Positions 22,471 through 32,866 of a stretch of DNA of 64,000 nucleotides are shown in pieces. How positions within the stretch are numbered: position 1 is the first letter of the stretch; each line of letters opens with the position of its first letter. The translations under genes and the position numbers were made by a program. A model generated the notes under the pieces. It had not been told where the DNA came from. It worked only from the letters and a program-made list of their open reading frames with translations, and ran no database searches. The DNA is from Rhizoclosmatium globosum (taxonomy: Eukaryota; Chytridiomycota; Chytridiomycetes; Chytridiales; Chytriomycetaceae): assembly GCA_002104985.1 (NCBI GenBank), contig MCGO01000008.1, positions 124,001 through 188,000 on the forward strand, read 5' to 3'.

Positions 22471-22910
22471 CTATGAACAAACTTCTTCTTTTCTTTTCTT
22501 TTCTTGTATATATTAAATATCCTCTCCTGATTACCTTTGTGAAATCAGCATTGTTGTGTGGGACAAACGGTGATATCCAAACGAACTCTTTGTACAGACA
22601 CAAAAATCTCCTTTTATCACTTAAAATTATCTGCTCCAACAACTAGCCGTGTAAAAGGAGTCCGTGGATGTCAGATAACGCAGTGCAGTACTGCAAGTCG
22701 GGCTTATTGAGTATAAAAAGGCTGAACGACAGCTTTTGGGACCCTCGGTGGGTCAATGCACGATTGTCGCGTTTTTCGGAAGATTTCTCTCTATTGAACA
22801 AAACCTATGGCATAATCAGATTCTGACAGTGGAAATCTATACCTTACAAAATAACTTTTGAAAGAATGGGAATATAACGCATCGGAAACAAAATAAATAC
22901 AATTTACTCT
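22471..22910. other. intergenic, convergent 3' ends
   Basis: 440 bp without a supportable ORF. It contains a short hairpin-capable segment (GGACCCTCGGTGGGTC, about 22739-22754) and a TATAAAAAGG string near 22713. I looked for tRNA and spliceosomal RNA signatures here and found none. Confidence 0.5.
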
Positions 22911-24092
22911 TCAAAGCAATGCAGTTGTAATTCTTTTCAGTGACGGATAATCAAACAGCATCTGAATATTCCCCCATTCACTTCGTACTTCCAAAATTCC
23001 AGCCCCACCAATTTCACCAGCCCAACCCGTCGACGGATTAATCCCATCCTGCGGAATCGTAAGCCCACTTATCCAAACATTCCATGTGTATGTTCCCCCA
23101 AATACCGTCCCTTAAATCCATACACCATGCACACAACATCCCAACAACACTCTTGACTTGAATCAGCCCATTCTCAACCCGCTGATGTATAACCACAAAA
23201 TCTTCCCTTCCACACCAGTGCTCACAAGAACCTTCCCCATGGAATCCATCCTGCTGCTGAAACACCACCTCCTCGCTCAGAATGCAACGTGATGCTCTTT
23301 GCCGATGTGACGGGTGAATCAATGTCGATTCGTCCGTTCCCGGTATAAATATGTAACCCATTTCGTGGGGATAGTTGACTGACAGTGAAGAAATCACCGT
23401 TTTCGACAGACATTGTGAACAGCGACGTTATTGGAGGTGCTTGCCACACTAAGCTCGCACTTTCTCCTGTGAGGTTGAATGATACAAGAGACCGTGGGAT
23501 GTATATTGCAAGGTCGATATGTATATCTGATGGGTAGAAGAGTGATGGAGGTGGGAAAGTAACGTTGATGAGGAGGGTTGATCCATTGATGAGGTCTATC
23601 CTTGTGTGTGTGGATCGGTATGCGCGAGGGGATTTTGAGCGGAGTTGGAAGCCGACTGCTATCCTTTCTTTGTCAGGGCCGTAGTTGAGGGCCATGACTT
23701 TCGTATGGCCACCCGTGCTATTGGCATGATGTCAGAGGTGATTAGATTGCTCAGAATCGGATCAAGTCTTACTTTGAGATGATTTGGATCGAATCGTACA
23801 CTGCGTAGTATGCCACGGCAGATTCGGGTGCAGGTAATGGATCAAAGAAGTATTGGACCGATGGAATGATAAATGCAAGAAGGATTGATGCTATTAGAAG
23901 CTCTATTATGCGGGTTGCTGTTGGCTTTCTGAGGATGGAGGTTGGGATTGGCCGAGGGGGCCTTGCAATAGAGGACTGCGATGAAGGCAGTAAGGCTGAT
24001 GATTCAGTTGGTTCTGATGATTCTATGACTTCGATATTGCTATGAGGAGGTATTGATCGGGCTTCGACTGCAATGGGCCTTTGAGTGCTCAT
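22911..24092 (-). CDS. single-pass membrane protein with extracytoplasmic beta-rich domain, unrecognised
   Basis: About 85 N-terminal residues are cytosolic and Ser/Pro-rich, then comes one transmembrane helix (ATRIIELLIASILLAFIIPS) and a roughly 250-residue domain with many beta-prone segments (SLVSFNLTGESASLVWQAP, NGRIDIDSPVTSAKSITLHS) and NxT/NxS sites, ending IQMLFDYPSLKR. The stretch around NGDFFTVSQLSP and GNGRIDID resembles the repeating beta pattern of DUF4097-type adhesin-like domains, but the match is weak and I do not name a family. Intron at about 23718-23772. A frame break near 23270 and another near 23110 shift the C-terminal third; the tail in the corrected frame ends at 22911. 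It faces CEP20 divergently, only 49 bp between starts. Confidence 0.55.
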
Positions 24093-24141
24093 TGGTGGTG
24101 ATTCAACACTGAAAAGAAAGGAGAGATTTCGAAGAACTGAA

Positions 24142-25056
24142 ATGGCAGCAACCTTTGACGACCTGAAGCAAGGTGTAACTAACAGCTTACTCTTACCTCC
24201 TACACTTCTGAGGAAGTACCTGAACTAACAATTATCCTCCTCTGTCCCCTGTCAAATTCATAGCCCTGGCCCAAAACTTGGAATCTCGTGGAATTCTGGG
24301 CTCCGTCAAAGCCAAACTTCGCGCCGAGATCTTCAAGAGCTTGAATGAGGATGTGAGTGCTTTTGTTTGCGGTGAAAGCATCCACTTAACTTGGAGTGCC
24401 TTGTAGCTCGACATGCCCGCCCATGCTTTCGAAACAGATGTTATGAACGAGCTTATTGTCGAATACCTTGAGTTTCATGGATTCAAGGTGGGTCCAGCCT
24501 TGTTTGTGTTTTGATTGCTCAACTGGCCAACCTGCAATCTGATTAGAATACATGCTCAGTCTTTAACGCTGGTAATGCAACATTAGTTAACTACTTTCGC
24601 CAGTACATAACTAAAATTATGAATCCATATGTAGAAGCAAATATCAAGAAGCCCCTTCTTCCTCGCTCAAGATCTGATATTTGTACAGACCTTCACGTCG
24701 ACGACCGTGCGTTTCCTGCAGACATGTGAGCATTATCATAAAATATGGTGTTCTTTGTCTAATTCAATTCTGTCAGTCCGTTACTCTACCCCCTCTGCTT
24801 CAAAAACCTTCCACCTGAACCATTACCAGATCGCGTCCTCGAGCCAACATCAAGAAAGCAAGAAAATGCGGGAATCGGGGCTTCAGACAGTGATTTTGCG
24901 AGGAATCAGGCAAGGGAGAAAACCTCGATGGGAACGACAACATCCCAAACCACCTCCACTTCCAACTGCACCATGAGCCAAGACGGAAGCTTCGACATGG
25001 GATACGTCGAGCTCACTAACGCGAGGAGAGTGGAGAAAGGAGTGGGGACAAACTGA
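24142..25056 (+). CDS. CEP20/FOP-like basal-body protein (LisH-containing)
   Basis: Five short exons splice into MAATFDDLKQALAQNLESRG, ILGSVKAKLRAEIFKSLNED, FETDVMNELIVEYLEFHGFK, then SVFNAGNATLVNYFRQ, matching the N-terminal dimerisation/LisH domain of FOP (CEP43), CEP20 (FOPNL) and plant TON1. These proteins dimerise through the LisH helix and act at centriolar satellites and basal bodies in cilium assembly. After the domain the protein is low-complexity (Ser/Thr/Asn-rich) and ends MGYVELTNARRVEKGVGTN. The first intron (24173-24272) has its CTAAC-like element near the donor; others are about 24349-24406, 24489-24548 and 24726-24779. Presence of this gene is a marker of a flagellated life stage. 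Convergent with the COX7C-like gene. Confidence 0.8.
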
Positions 25057-25174
25057 AGTCAACTATATCCAACAAAACTCAAATATTTATTGAATTTGGC
25101 TTTTTTTTGAATTTTCGTGCAGGTATAACAGTTTGCAGCTTTGGAGGCAAGAAGTGTTTGGCAGTATTTGTATT

Positions 25175-25876
25175 TTACCACTTGACAGATGGAGACTCGG
25201 CTCTGATCTGCTCCTTAAGCTCCTCCTGCTTCTTTCTAGCATCGGCACGGGCAGCGTGACGTTGATTTCAAGGTCTGATCGATGGAGTTAGACTTTGGTT
25301 GTGACTCATGGGTGAATGGTTGGTTGGGACTTACTGACGAATGGGATAGAGAAGAGGGCGCGCAGGTGGTGTAGAATCCAATGTACCAGACAGTGCGGCT
25401 TTGGAATCCGAATGGAAGAGCCTTTGAAGGTAGTTTCATCAGTATCAGGTGTACACGGCAAGGCAGATCACTCACCCCTTTCCGACCCAGTTAGATCCGC
25501 TGCATATTGATTTCGATGGGTATGATTGATGGTAAATCAGCGGGAGAGAGGGTAAAGGTAAAAGGTAGGATGAGGGAAAAATGGTGTTGACGCAATTAGC
25601 ACGAATCAAGCAGAAGGTGCTAAAGAAGCAGCTTACGCAAAGTTCATTGGTCCTGTAGGAAGCAGGCATAGTTAGCGACACTGAGGACTTAGGGTTGATT
25701 GATTGATTGAAGAAGGGAAAAGAGTCATAATCGACAAGTGTGACCAGTCGTTACTCCTCCCCAATTCCAAAAAAAGAGAGCAACGAGAGTGACTCACCCC
25801 ATGGTCCAACAGCAGAAGAGCCAGAACGAGAAAGGAGAGGTCGGGAAACGGCGACGGCACGACGAGCGACGAACAT
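25175..25876 (-). CDS. COX7C/Cox8-like small mitochondrial inner-membrane protein
   Basis: Spliced by eye. The first exon gives a mitochondrial-type presequence (MFVARRAVAVSRPLLSRSG). Two microexons follow, GPMNFA (16 nt, near 25629-25644) and GSNWVGKG (about 24 nt, near 25478-25500). The next exon carries ALPFGFQSRTVWYIGF and a membrane segment ending ALFSIPFVS, which fits the G-x-x-LPF...(membrane helix)...PF pattern of cytochrome c oxidase subunit VIIc (yeast Cox8). A last exon supplies a charged tail (KKQEELKEQIRAESPSVKW). The phase at the last two junctions is not perfect, so an indel or a mis-drawn exon is likely. The extended charged C-terminus is unlike the usual short subunit. Confidence 0.45.
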
Positions 25877-26058
25877 TGCGTTTTTGTATCAACTGAAAGA
25901 GAAAAAGTGCAAAACAACCCTTCTCTCTCCTTCATAACAGATATTTAATAGACTAATACGCGTGCAGTATTCTAATCCCCAAATAACAAGATAACCAAAT
26001 ACTTTATTCAGCAGCGCGAATGAAATAAAAATGCACACTCTCTCCACTCTCGATTCCT

Positions 26059-27262
26059 CTACATAAAGTCATCAAAGTCATCGTAGTTTGTCGTGTCCAC
26101 TCCTGATGACGCAGTCTTGGCAAGAACTGGGGCAGGTTTTCCCTTAGCTCCCTTCTTTCCAGCAACTGGCTTGGCAGCCTTTTGCTTCTCGTTGGCAAGA
26201 ACAGTCAGAGCAGAAGAGATTCTCTTAATGTCGTCCACAGCAAGGGATACACAAAGATCACGGGTAAGGTTCTCAACGAATTGGGAGTAGGCGAGGGCTT
26301 TCTGTTAATTTTGAGTCAAGTCAGTCCCTCCCACAGCTTCAAAAGAATCCTCCGACAACACAAACCTCGTGTTTGGAAATCTTTTCCACCAGCTGTTTCT
26401 CGTACTTTTCGAATTCCTCCTTTGTCTTTGGCTTCATGGTGTCAATGAAGGACTCTTGGAAACTATTCCATATTTTTAATAAAACTCCCTAAGGAAAAGC
26501 GGTTCATACCTGGCTCAGCAACTCCTCCAAACAAGTCACGGGCGTTCTGCAAGTCAGCTTCCCTCATGCTCTCTTCTTCACGCTTCTTTCGGTCCTCAGG
26601 AGATTCATAGTTGGCAGCATCTTCCTCCTCTTTACGCTGATGATAATTATGTCAGAATCTCAATATACAAGAAGCCCCTTACCACATTCTGATGCAAAAG
26701 ATCCCCACAAACACATTCAACAGTTTCGACCACCATCAACTAGTCATCCAGCAAGTACCAAAGTTAAAAATGCTCTCACCTTTCTGCTCAGCAGCTTCCA
26801 ATGCCTTACGCTCCTCCTCAGCCTTTCTTTGAGCGATGGCCTCCTTCAAGCCCTTCTTCTTCTTTGGAGGAGCGACAACCTTGCCGGCACCAGTACCAGT
26901 AGCAGCGGTAGTAGCAGGCTTCGACTCGGAGTCGTCATCAGAGGCATCCCAATCATCCTAGTTGTCAAAACCCAGTCAAATCGATTGTTCAATATCCATT
27001 ACACCGCCCCAACAGCTTCCACCCTGTATTCAACTCTTCCAACAGCATGCATGTATCCAGAATGATGTAAACAGCCTACGAACCTGGACGTTCTTGTTGT
27101 CGTCCGCATCCTCATCGTCCCACTGACCAGCTCCAGTAGCAACCACAGGTGGAATGACAACCTTTGGAATGTCAAGGTCGTCGTCGTTGTCCCAGTCGTC
27201 GTCACTGTGGAAGCGGGTGAGTAACGAGAGGACCCAACTGTGAAACAAGCTCGAAACCTCAT
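26059..27262 (-). CDS. translation initiation factor eIF3 subunit J
   Basis: The protein begins MSDDDWDNDDDLDIPKV, the acidic Trp-bearing N-terminus typical of eIF3j (yeast Hcr1), continues through DDWDASDDDSESKP, PPKKKKGLKEAIAQRK, FIDTMKPKTKEEFEKYEKQL and SQFVENLTRDLCVSLAVDD, and ends DTTNYDDFDDFM. eIF3j helps eIF3 bind the 40S subunit and takes part in ribosome recycling. The start is decided by splicing: a five-base first coding exon (ATGAG, 27258-27262) joins TGACGACGACTGG near 27208. Four further introns (near 27084-26956, 26780, 26637, 26520-26445 and 26300) separate the other exons. Neighbouring genes are unrelated. Confidence 0.88.
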
Positions 27263-27581
27263 TTTTGTTGAAAGAAAAAGAAAACAGATGAAACAAGTAC
27301 AACAAACTTACTCAGAATTCAGAGTTACAAGAAAGAGAAGGGAAAGACCGCAGGCTTCATTTGAAGACTGGGTAAGATCGGTCGCCTAGTCAAGTTTCTT
27401 GCATTTTACAAGAAAGTTGACAGAAATGCACTGAGAATAATAATAGCAACTTAATACTAAGTGACAGAAAGAGCAAAACAGAAATCAAAAAAGAGATAGA
27501 GATGCGGATTTGAAGTTCGACCAATTCTTTCCACGAACAGCGTCGCCATCCAATCGAATCCAATCCAATCCAATCAAACGA
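27263..27581. promoter_or_regulatory. divergent promoter region (eIF3j / Rho GEF)
   Basis: 319 bp between two divergent starts. It contains an imperfect AATCC/AATCG pentamer run just before the GEF start (about 27549-27575). No gene seen. Confidence 0.5.
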
Positions 27582-30430
27582 ATGATGGCCAGCGCACCAC
27601 TTCCGATTCCCCTTCCATCCGGCACACCATCGACCCTCTCAGACATCAACTTTGATCAGGCAAACATCACTCCCGCAATTCAGACCCAAGTGACAAATGA
27701 CTGGAAGAACATGATTGCCCGGCTCGAACGAGGCAGCCAGGCCCAGAAGCGAATGCTGCACATTGACGAAATCATTGCGAATCAGACAAACTTTGTGAAT
27801 GACCTGGATCTGTTGTATGAGGTGAGAAATCAAAATGGTGGTCGGTGGGGTTGGTTGGTACGATAAGGGCTCCATCGGATCGCTGTACTTTCCTTCGTTT
27901 AATATTGGTGATGAGATTCATGAGGCGCTCATGAGGCTTTAATGGATGCGGCGTTGTTTGATGGATCCACGCACTATTGTAGCAATCACTAATACTCAGT
28001 TACGTCCATAGCTCTATTACGAACCCCTTGTCGACCCAATCAGCGACATTATTGAGTCTTCGAGACGTTGGGACTTTATCTTCGTCGTCTTTGGACCATT
28101 GACAGACTTGATCACAGTCAACAAACGAATCTTAACCGAACTCCATGACCGTCAAAATACGTTTGTTGCCATGAATATCGGGGACAATGGTGAACAAACC
28201 AATGATGAAGAATTGGCGGCATTTGTCGAGGAGTTTTGCGTGGGAGACGTTTTCCTGAACAGCTTGGAGGACTTTACTGTCTTTGAATTCTACGCTGCCA
28301 ACAATGAAAGTAGTCGTGACGCTTACCTTGCTGAAAAGAAGAGGAATTCCAAGTTGAAAGAGCTTGTGGATGTGAGTATTGCCAAGTCCCCCTAAATGTT
28401 GATTGACGTTCTTCATCAGAGACAAATGAGTTCCGGAAAGCGCGAGGAACCAATCGCATATCTTACCAGCATCGTCAAGAGATTTTCGGATTATAAACTC
28501 AATCTTGAACAAGTGTTGAAGCGGACGTCAGACGAGAGCCCTGATGCATATGCTGTTCGTGAAGCTGTCGCTGAGATTGGAAAAATTGCCACACGAATGA
28601 ACGAAGCCACGAAACTCTCTCAAAATCAAAGAATTATGCAGTTGTATTTCCGTTCTACTGCTCCCAGTGCCAACGTGAGTTGTACCCATCTGTTTATTGG
28701 TTTACTGAAACACTCAACCAGTTGGACCTTTTGAATCTCCTGGATCCATCCCGTCAACTTATTTACAAGACACCTTTGAATTACACAGGAAGATCCCGTC
28801 CAGTCGAATTGATTATGTTTGATAACTACATCGCCATATTCATTAAGACTGTGGATGGAAATCTTGAGGACGAAGGTGACAATGAAGGAGATATTCCCGG
28901 CATTCAAAAGCGATACTTGTACAAAATCAAGGAAAAGGTGAGGTTCATGGTTTTGAAAGAATCACCTAACACTCAAAAAAAATAGCCTATTCATGTCGAC
29001 AACGCACGAGTTCTCTTTGATACCGCATCTTCACGCGGAATCACTGAACTCCTTCGTCACAGCACCACCACATCCGCACACTCAGGAACTTCTACATCAG
29101 GCTCCCACGAAAGCCCCTTAATCCGCCACAGCTCCTCCGCCCATTCCGACAAAAAGTCATTTACAATTCAAGACTTTGGAAACCCATTTGACGCCGATTC
29201 CCACGTTGCCACCACGTACAACTTCCGCGTTGAAGTTGAAGTGTACCGAGACCAATGGAAGAAGCAAATCGAAGCGCACCAAAAATCTCGTGCGGCAAAG
29301 TCTAATCCTTGGTGAATTCTTTGATTATTGAGACTTGGAAACACACCAGAGAGGTGTTTGTGGACGTTGGCGTTTGTGAGGATCGTGTTTTTGTTGCAAC
29401 CAGGAACGCAATTTTCTATGGGTTGGAGGGAAGTGCGTACAAACGAACTCCTTTGTTGGGAAGTCCATCTGTTTCACTTGGCGAGAACATTAAGCAGATT
29501 GAAATATTGGAGGAGTTTGATTTGCTGCTCGTTTTAGCCAGTATGTACCTGTTTCTATCTCTGTCGAAACACTCACATCATTATATTTATAGACGACAAG
29601 CTATTCGCTTACAACCTCAGATCCGTCATCAACAAGACTAGTCAAGCGTCCGTTAGGCAACAAATTGCCTATCCCGTCAATTTCTTCCGAATTGGAGTTT
29701 GCGATGGCAAGACTCTTATTTGTGCTGTTGGTGATACTGGTCTCAGATGGCAGATGAAGTTGTTGGATCCAACCTTCAAAAAGGCGAAGAAATCAATCTT
29801 CTCCGCGAACGTCACGCAAGATATGACTGTGTACAAAGACATTTTCATTCCAACTCCAGTGACCAGCATTGATTTCTTGAAGATGAGAGTCGTGATTGGA
29901 ACTTGCCGTGGATTTGAGACAGTTCATATGAAGCTGATTGGTAAGTTTTTTAGTCATTATTTGGACTGTGCTAATTGATGTGTGTAGGTGCTGATGGAAA
30001 CGCTCCCTTGCTTGACAGCACGGATCCAAGTCTCAAATTTATTCGTAACCGCGAGAATCTAAATCCACTCGCTCTCTTCCGTACAGACGATGAACGTTTC
30101 CTGTTGTGCTTTGAAGACCAAGGGTTCTTCGTCACGAAACATGGAAAATACTCTCTTGGCTCTGCTCGATTCAACTGGCGTGGTCTGGCGCCCAGCAAGT
30201 TTGCACACTTTGGCCAGTATATTGTTGCAGTGAGCAGGAATGTGATTGATGTGTTCAATTGGGCAACTGGCGAGTTGGTGCAATCTGTTGTGGCGGAGAA
30301 TGCCCGTGTATTGGAAGTCAGAGAAAGGTTCATGTATGTTTCACGGGACTCAGGAAGCGGTGAAGATGGAACTTGGGAGCCAGCTAGTCCGTATGGTGCC
30401 CAGGTCTGGAAAATCGAACTTCGGGTTTAG
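27582..30430 (+). CDS. Rho guanine-nucleotide exchange factor, Rom2/Tus1 type (DH-PH-CNH)
   Basis: After a Pro/Ser N-terminus comes a DH domain: KRMLHIDEIIANQTNFVNDL, LYYEPLVDP, FGPLTDLITVNKRILTELHD, IAYLTSIVKRFSDYKLNLEQ and QRIMQLYF. A PH region follows (LLDPSRQLIYKTPL, VELIMFDNYIAIFIK) with a Ser-rich insert (about 29060-29150). The C-terminal third (29309-30427) is a citron-homology CNH beta-propeller (FVDVGVCEDRVFVATRNAIF, NPLALFRTDDERFLLCFED, FAHFGQYIVAVSRNVIDVFN, ending YGAQVWKIELRV). Fungal proteins of this layout activate Rho1 in the cell-wall integrity pathway at the plasma membrane. Start at the first of two ATGs (MMASAPLPIP). At least six introns; the first (about 27821-28012) is longer than most here. 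Confidence 0.85.
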
Positions 30431-30589
30431 GTTTTCCTCTTACGCACTACATTACATCGATAGTAAATATATCATTGTTATGTCTTTCATTGGCCCATGC
30501 AACCGCAAATATGAATGGCGTGACGTCCCCAAAGAACTGTGTAGAACTTGAATCTCTCGCAAAACTCCCCAAACATTAGAGAGCAGCCA

Positions 30590-32134
30590 ATGATTACCCA
30601 TTCCGCCCCGCCATCGTCCATGTTAAGCATCTCGGATAAGCGTACGCTGTTTCAGTCCAGTGCCGAAGGTCTGCCAGAACTGATTCAAACGTCACGATTC
30701 AACGAGCGTATTACCATGATTGGGCAGCAGGATGCACGTCCCCGAACCCAGGCGGAGTTATCAAGGACAAAAGAATGTCTGACTCGTTACTTCAAGTCTT
30801 CTTACCGTTCCGTTCAGACAAGGCATTGAAGGAGAGTACATCAACCATTACAACCGAATCAGAGTCGGCAAAGTATTGGAAGATCTTGATGCTCTTGCAG
30901 GTTCTATTGGACAGCTGCATTGCGAGGGATCCAGTCGCCCGCTGTCGATTGTGACAGGTTCTCTCCTTTTTATGATGTTGAACACATTACTAAGCAATAC
31001 TACCACAGCCAGCGTTGATAGAATTGACTTGATTCACGACATTCCTACTGACCAAGACGTAGCTGTTTATGGCCATGTTTCATGTGAGTCAGTTGCTGAC
31101 AGTCGGAACTGTGTCTGACGACAAAACTCTAATCAGATGTCGGAAAATCGTCTATGGAAGTGACTGTCAACATGGAAACTGTCGTGGACGGAATTTCTGC
31201 TGAAGATGTAGACTCTAAGAAGTACCTCCGTTCTAAACTTCCAAAGGATAAGCGATCAGGAGATTTGATTCTATCCTCCAAGTTCATTATGGTAAGCCGA
31301 TACCAAAAGAACAAAGATGAATTCTTATCACGTATCAAAAATAGGTGGCTGTTGATTCAGAGACAAGAAAAGCCGCGCCTGTAATTCCACTTCGACTCGA
31401 AACTGACGAAGAGAGGAAGTTATTCCGCCTTGGAGCTGAACACAAAGCTCGCAAACAAGTGCGAATCAAATTTCGTTGGATAAGCGTCCACCTACTATCG
31501 AGGAAATGCAATTGGTCCATAACTTGTACAAGGAATACACTCCTTATCTTGACAACTCCGACACCGCTGTTTCCAAGCCATCAAACGTGTTTGGTTGAAA
31601 GATACACGTCACAACAATATCAACTGACGTTTCCACAAGATCGTAATATTCATGGAAAGATTTTTGGAGGGCATTTGATTCGTACTGCGTTTGTGAGTTA
31701 ACTATTCCCAATCTCGATTCTTTCTTCTAAAATACGAAATGAATTAGGAACTGGGATATGCGACTGGTACTATGTTTGCAAAGCGACCATTGTCTTTCCT
31801 CGCCCTTGATGACATTTCGTTCAAGATGCCAGTAGAAGTTGGCTCGATTTTGGACTTGACCTCTCAAATTGTGTATACGCATCAAGACAAGATGGTTATC
31901 AAGTTGTGGCGCATGTTGTTTCTTCAGAGGGAACAAGGAAACTAGTAATGAGGTGAGTTCGTCACTTCAATTATGTTTCCTGTGTTATCTGATAACTTGT
32001 TGCCACTAGTTTTGGTTCACGTTCCAAACGTTGGAAAAGGCGGTGCTGATGAAGAATTTAAGAGAGTTCTTCCTCGTTCTTACAATGAGTGTATGCTTTA
32101 TTTGGAGGGTAGAAGAAGATTTGAGGGTATTTAG
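30590..32134 (+). CDS. acyl-CoA thioesterase, ACOT9-like (double hotdog)
   Basis: Matches mitochondrial ACOT9/BFIT along its length: SRTKECLTRYF, VLEDLDALAGSIGQLHC, RPLSIVTASVDRIDL, VYGHVSYVGKSSMEVTVNME, ILSSKFIMVAVDSETRKAA, then second hotdog FPQDRNIHGKIFGGHLIRTA, FLALDDISFKMPVEVGSILD, and FWFTFQ, LPRSYNECMLYLEGRRRFEG at the end. It hydrolyses acyl-CoA to free acid and CoA. Start taken at the first ATG of the frame (MITHSAPPSS). Introns near 30956-31013, 31084-31137, 31292-31345, 31693-31748 and 31951-32010. Frame breaks occur near 30800, 31470, 31605 and 31905, inside conserved blocks, and are probably indels; GSILDLTSQIVYTHQDKMV is intact before the last one. Confidence 0.85.
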
Positions 32135-32282
32135 GTTTAGAATAATAGTAATATTGAATCGCCAATGTCAAGGCTTTTCCAATTTTTATCTTTTTTACCA
32201 ATATACATGTAATTTTGATGTTTGTTTGTTGATGGAAAAGTGACGGTGGCGAAGTTGTTTTGATACCCTTCAAAACCCCAAC

Positions 32283-32289
32283 TATAAAA
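32283..32289 (+). promoter_or_regulatory. TATA box of the HSP20 gene
   Basis: TATAAAA lies 40 bp before the HSP20 ATG, implying a very short 5' leader. This is one of the few clear TATA boxes in the window, as expected for an inducible heat-shock gene. No clean nGAAnnTTCn array was found nearby. Confidence 0.6.
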
Positions 32290-32328
32290 GCGAACATCAC
32301 ACACAAAGCACAACCAAAAAACACAACA

Positions 32329-32796
32329 ATGTTCCCAACCAACTACTTCAATCGTCAACTCGCTCCTTCCAACTCTGACTTCTTTCGCATGATGGACGCA
32401 TTTGAATCCCAATCCCCATTCTTGGGCGCTGTCCAGTCCAGAAACCAACAGCCCAACACCGTCAAGACCTTTGAACCAACTTTTGACGTGACCGAAACTC
32501 CCAAAGAGTTTGTCGTTCTCTGTGACGCGCCAGGTTTCGACAAGGGAAGCATTTCCGTTAACCTCGACAAGCAGCTCCTCACGGTCACTGGAGAACGTAC
32601 TGACACTGTTACGGATAATAATGCTGAACGCCATATCGTTGAGCGTCGCTTTGGAAGCTTCACCAGAGCCATCAAGTTACCTTCTTCTGTTGATGAGAAC
32701 GATGTGCATGCCATGATGGAAAGCGGGGTGTTGCATATTCGTATTGGTAAGACTGGAGTTGGAATGTCGAAGGGGAAGAGAGTGATGATCGAGTGA
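32329..32796 (+). CDS. small heat-shock protein (HSP20, alpha-crystallin domain)
   Basis: A 155-residue, intronless chaperone. After a Phe/Pro-rich N-terminus (MFPTNYFNRQLAPSNSDFF) the alpha-crystallin domain starts at FEPTFDVTETPKEFVVLCDA, with PGFDKGSISVNLDKQLLTV, GERTD, the ERRFGSFTRAIKLPSSVDEN signature and the A-x-x-x-n-GVL motif as MMESGVLHIRIG. It holds unfolded proteins in large oligomers during stress. Start chosen at the ATG 40 bp after the TATA box instead of an upstream ATG in the same frame (32260), which lies before the TATA. Lack of introns suits rapid stress expression. Confidence 0.92.
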   Translation: MFPTNYFNRQLAPSNSDFFRMMDAFESQSPFLGAVQSRNQQPNTVKTFEPTFDVTETPKEFVVLCDAPGFDKGSISVNLDKQLLTVTGERTDTVTDNNAERHIVERRFGSFTRAIKLPSSVDENDVHAMMESGVLHIRIGKTGVGMSKGKRVMIE

Positions 32797-32866
32797 TTTC
32801 TTTCAGGGGTAGGATTTCATACTGTTGCTTGTATTGCTTTTTGATATTTCAATGAAAGTATTGGAT

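Noticed and set aside
22640..22900. Possible small RNA gene (TATA-like string, GC hairpin)
   Set aside because: No tRNA cloverleaf or T-loop, and no match to conserved U1-U6, U3 or SRP core motifs that I could recognise.
27030..27305. Alternative start for eIF3j at 27305
   Set aside because: The frame from 27305 lacks the acidic MSDDDW start and reads through an intron; the 5-nt exon at 27262 restores the conserved N-terminus.
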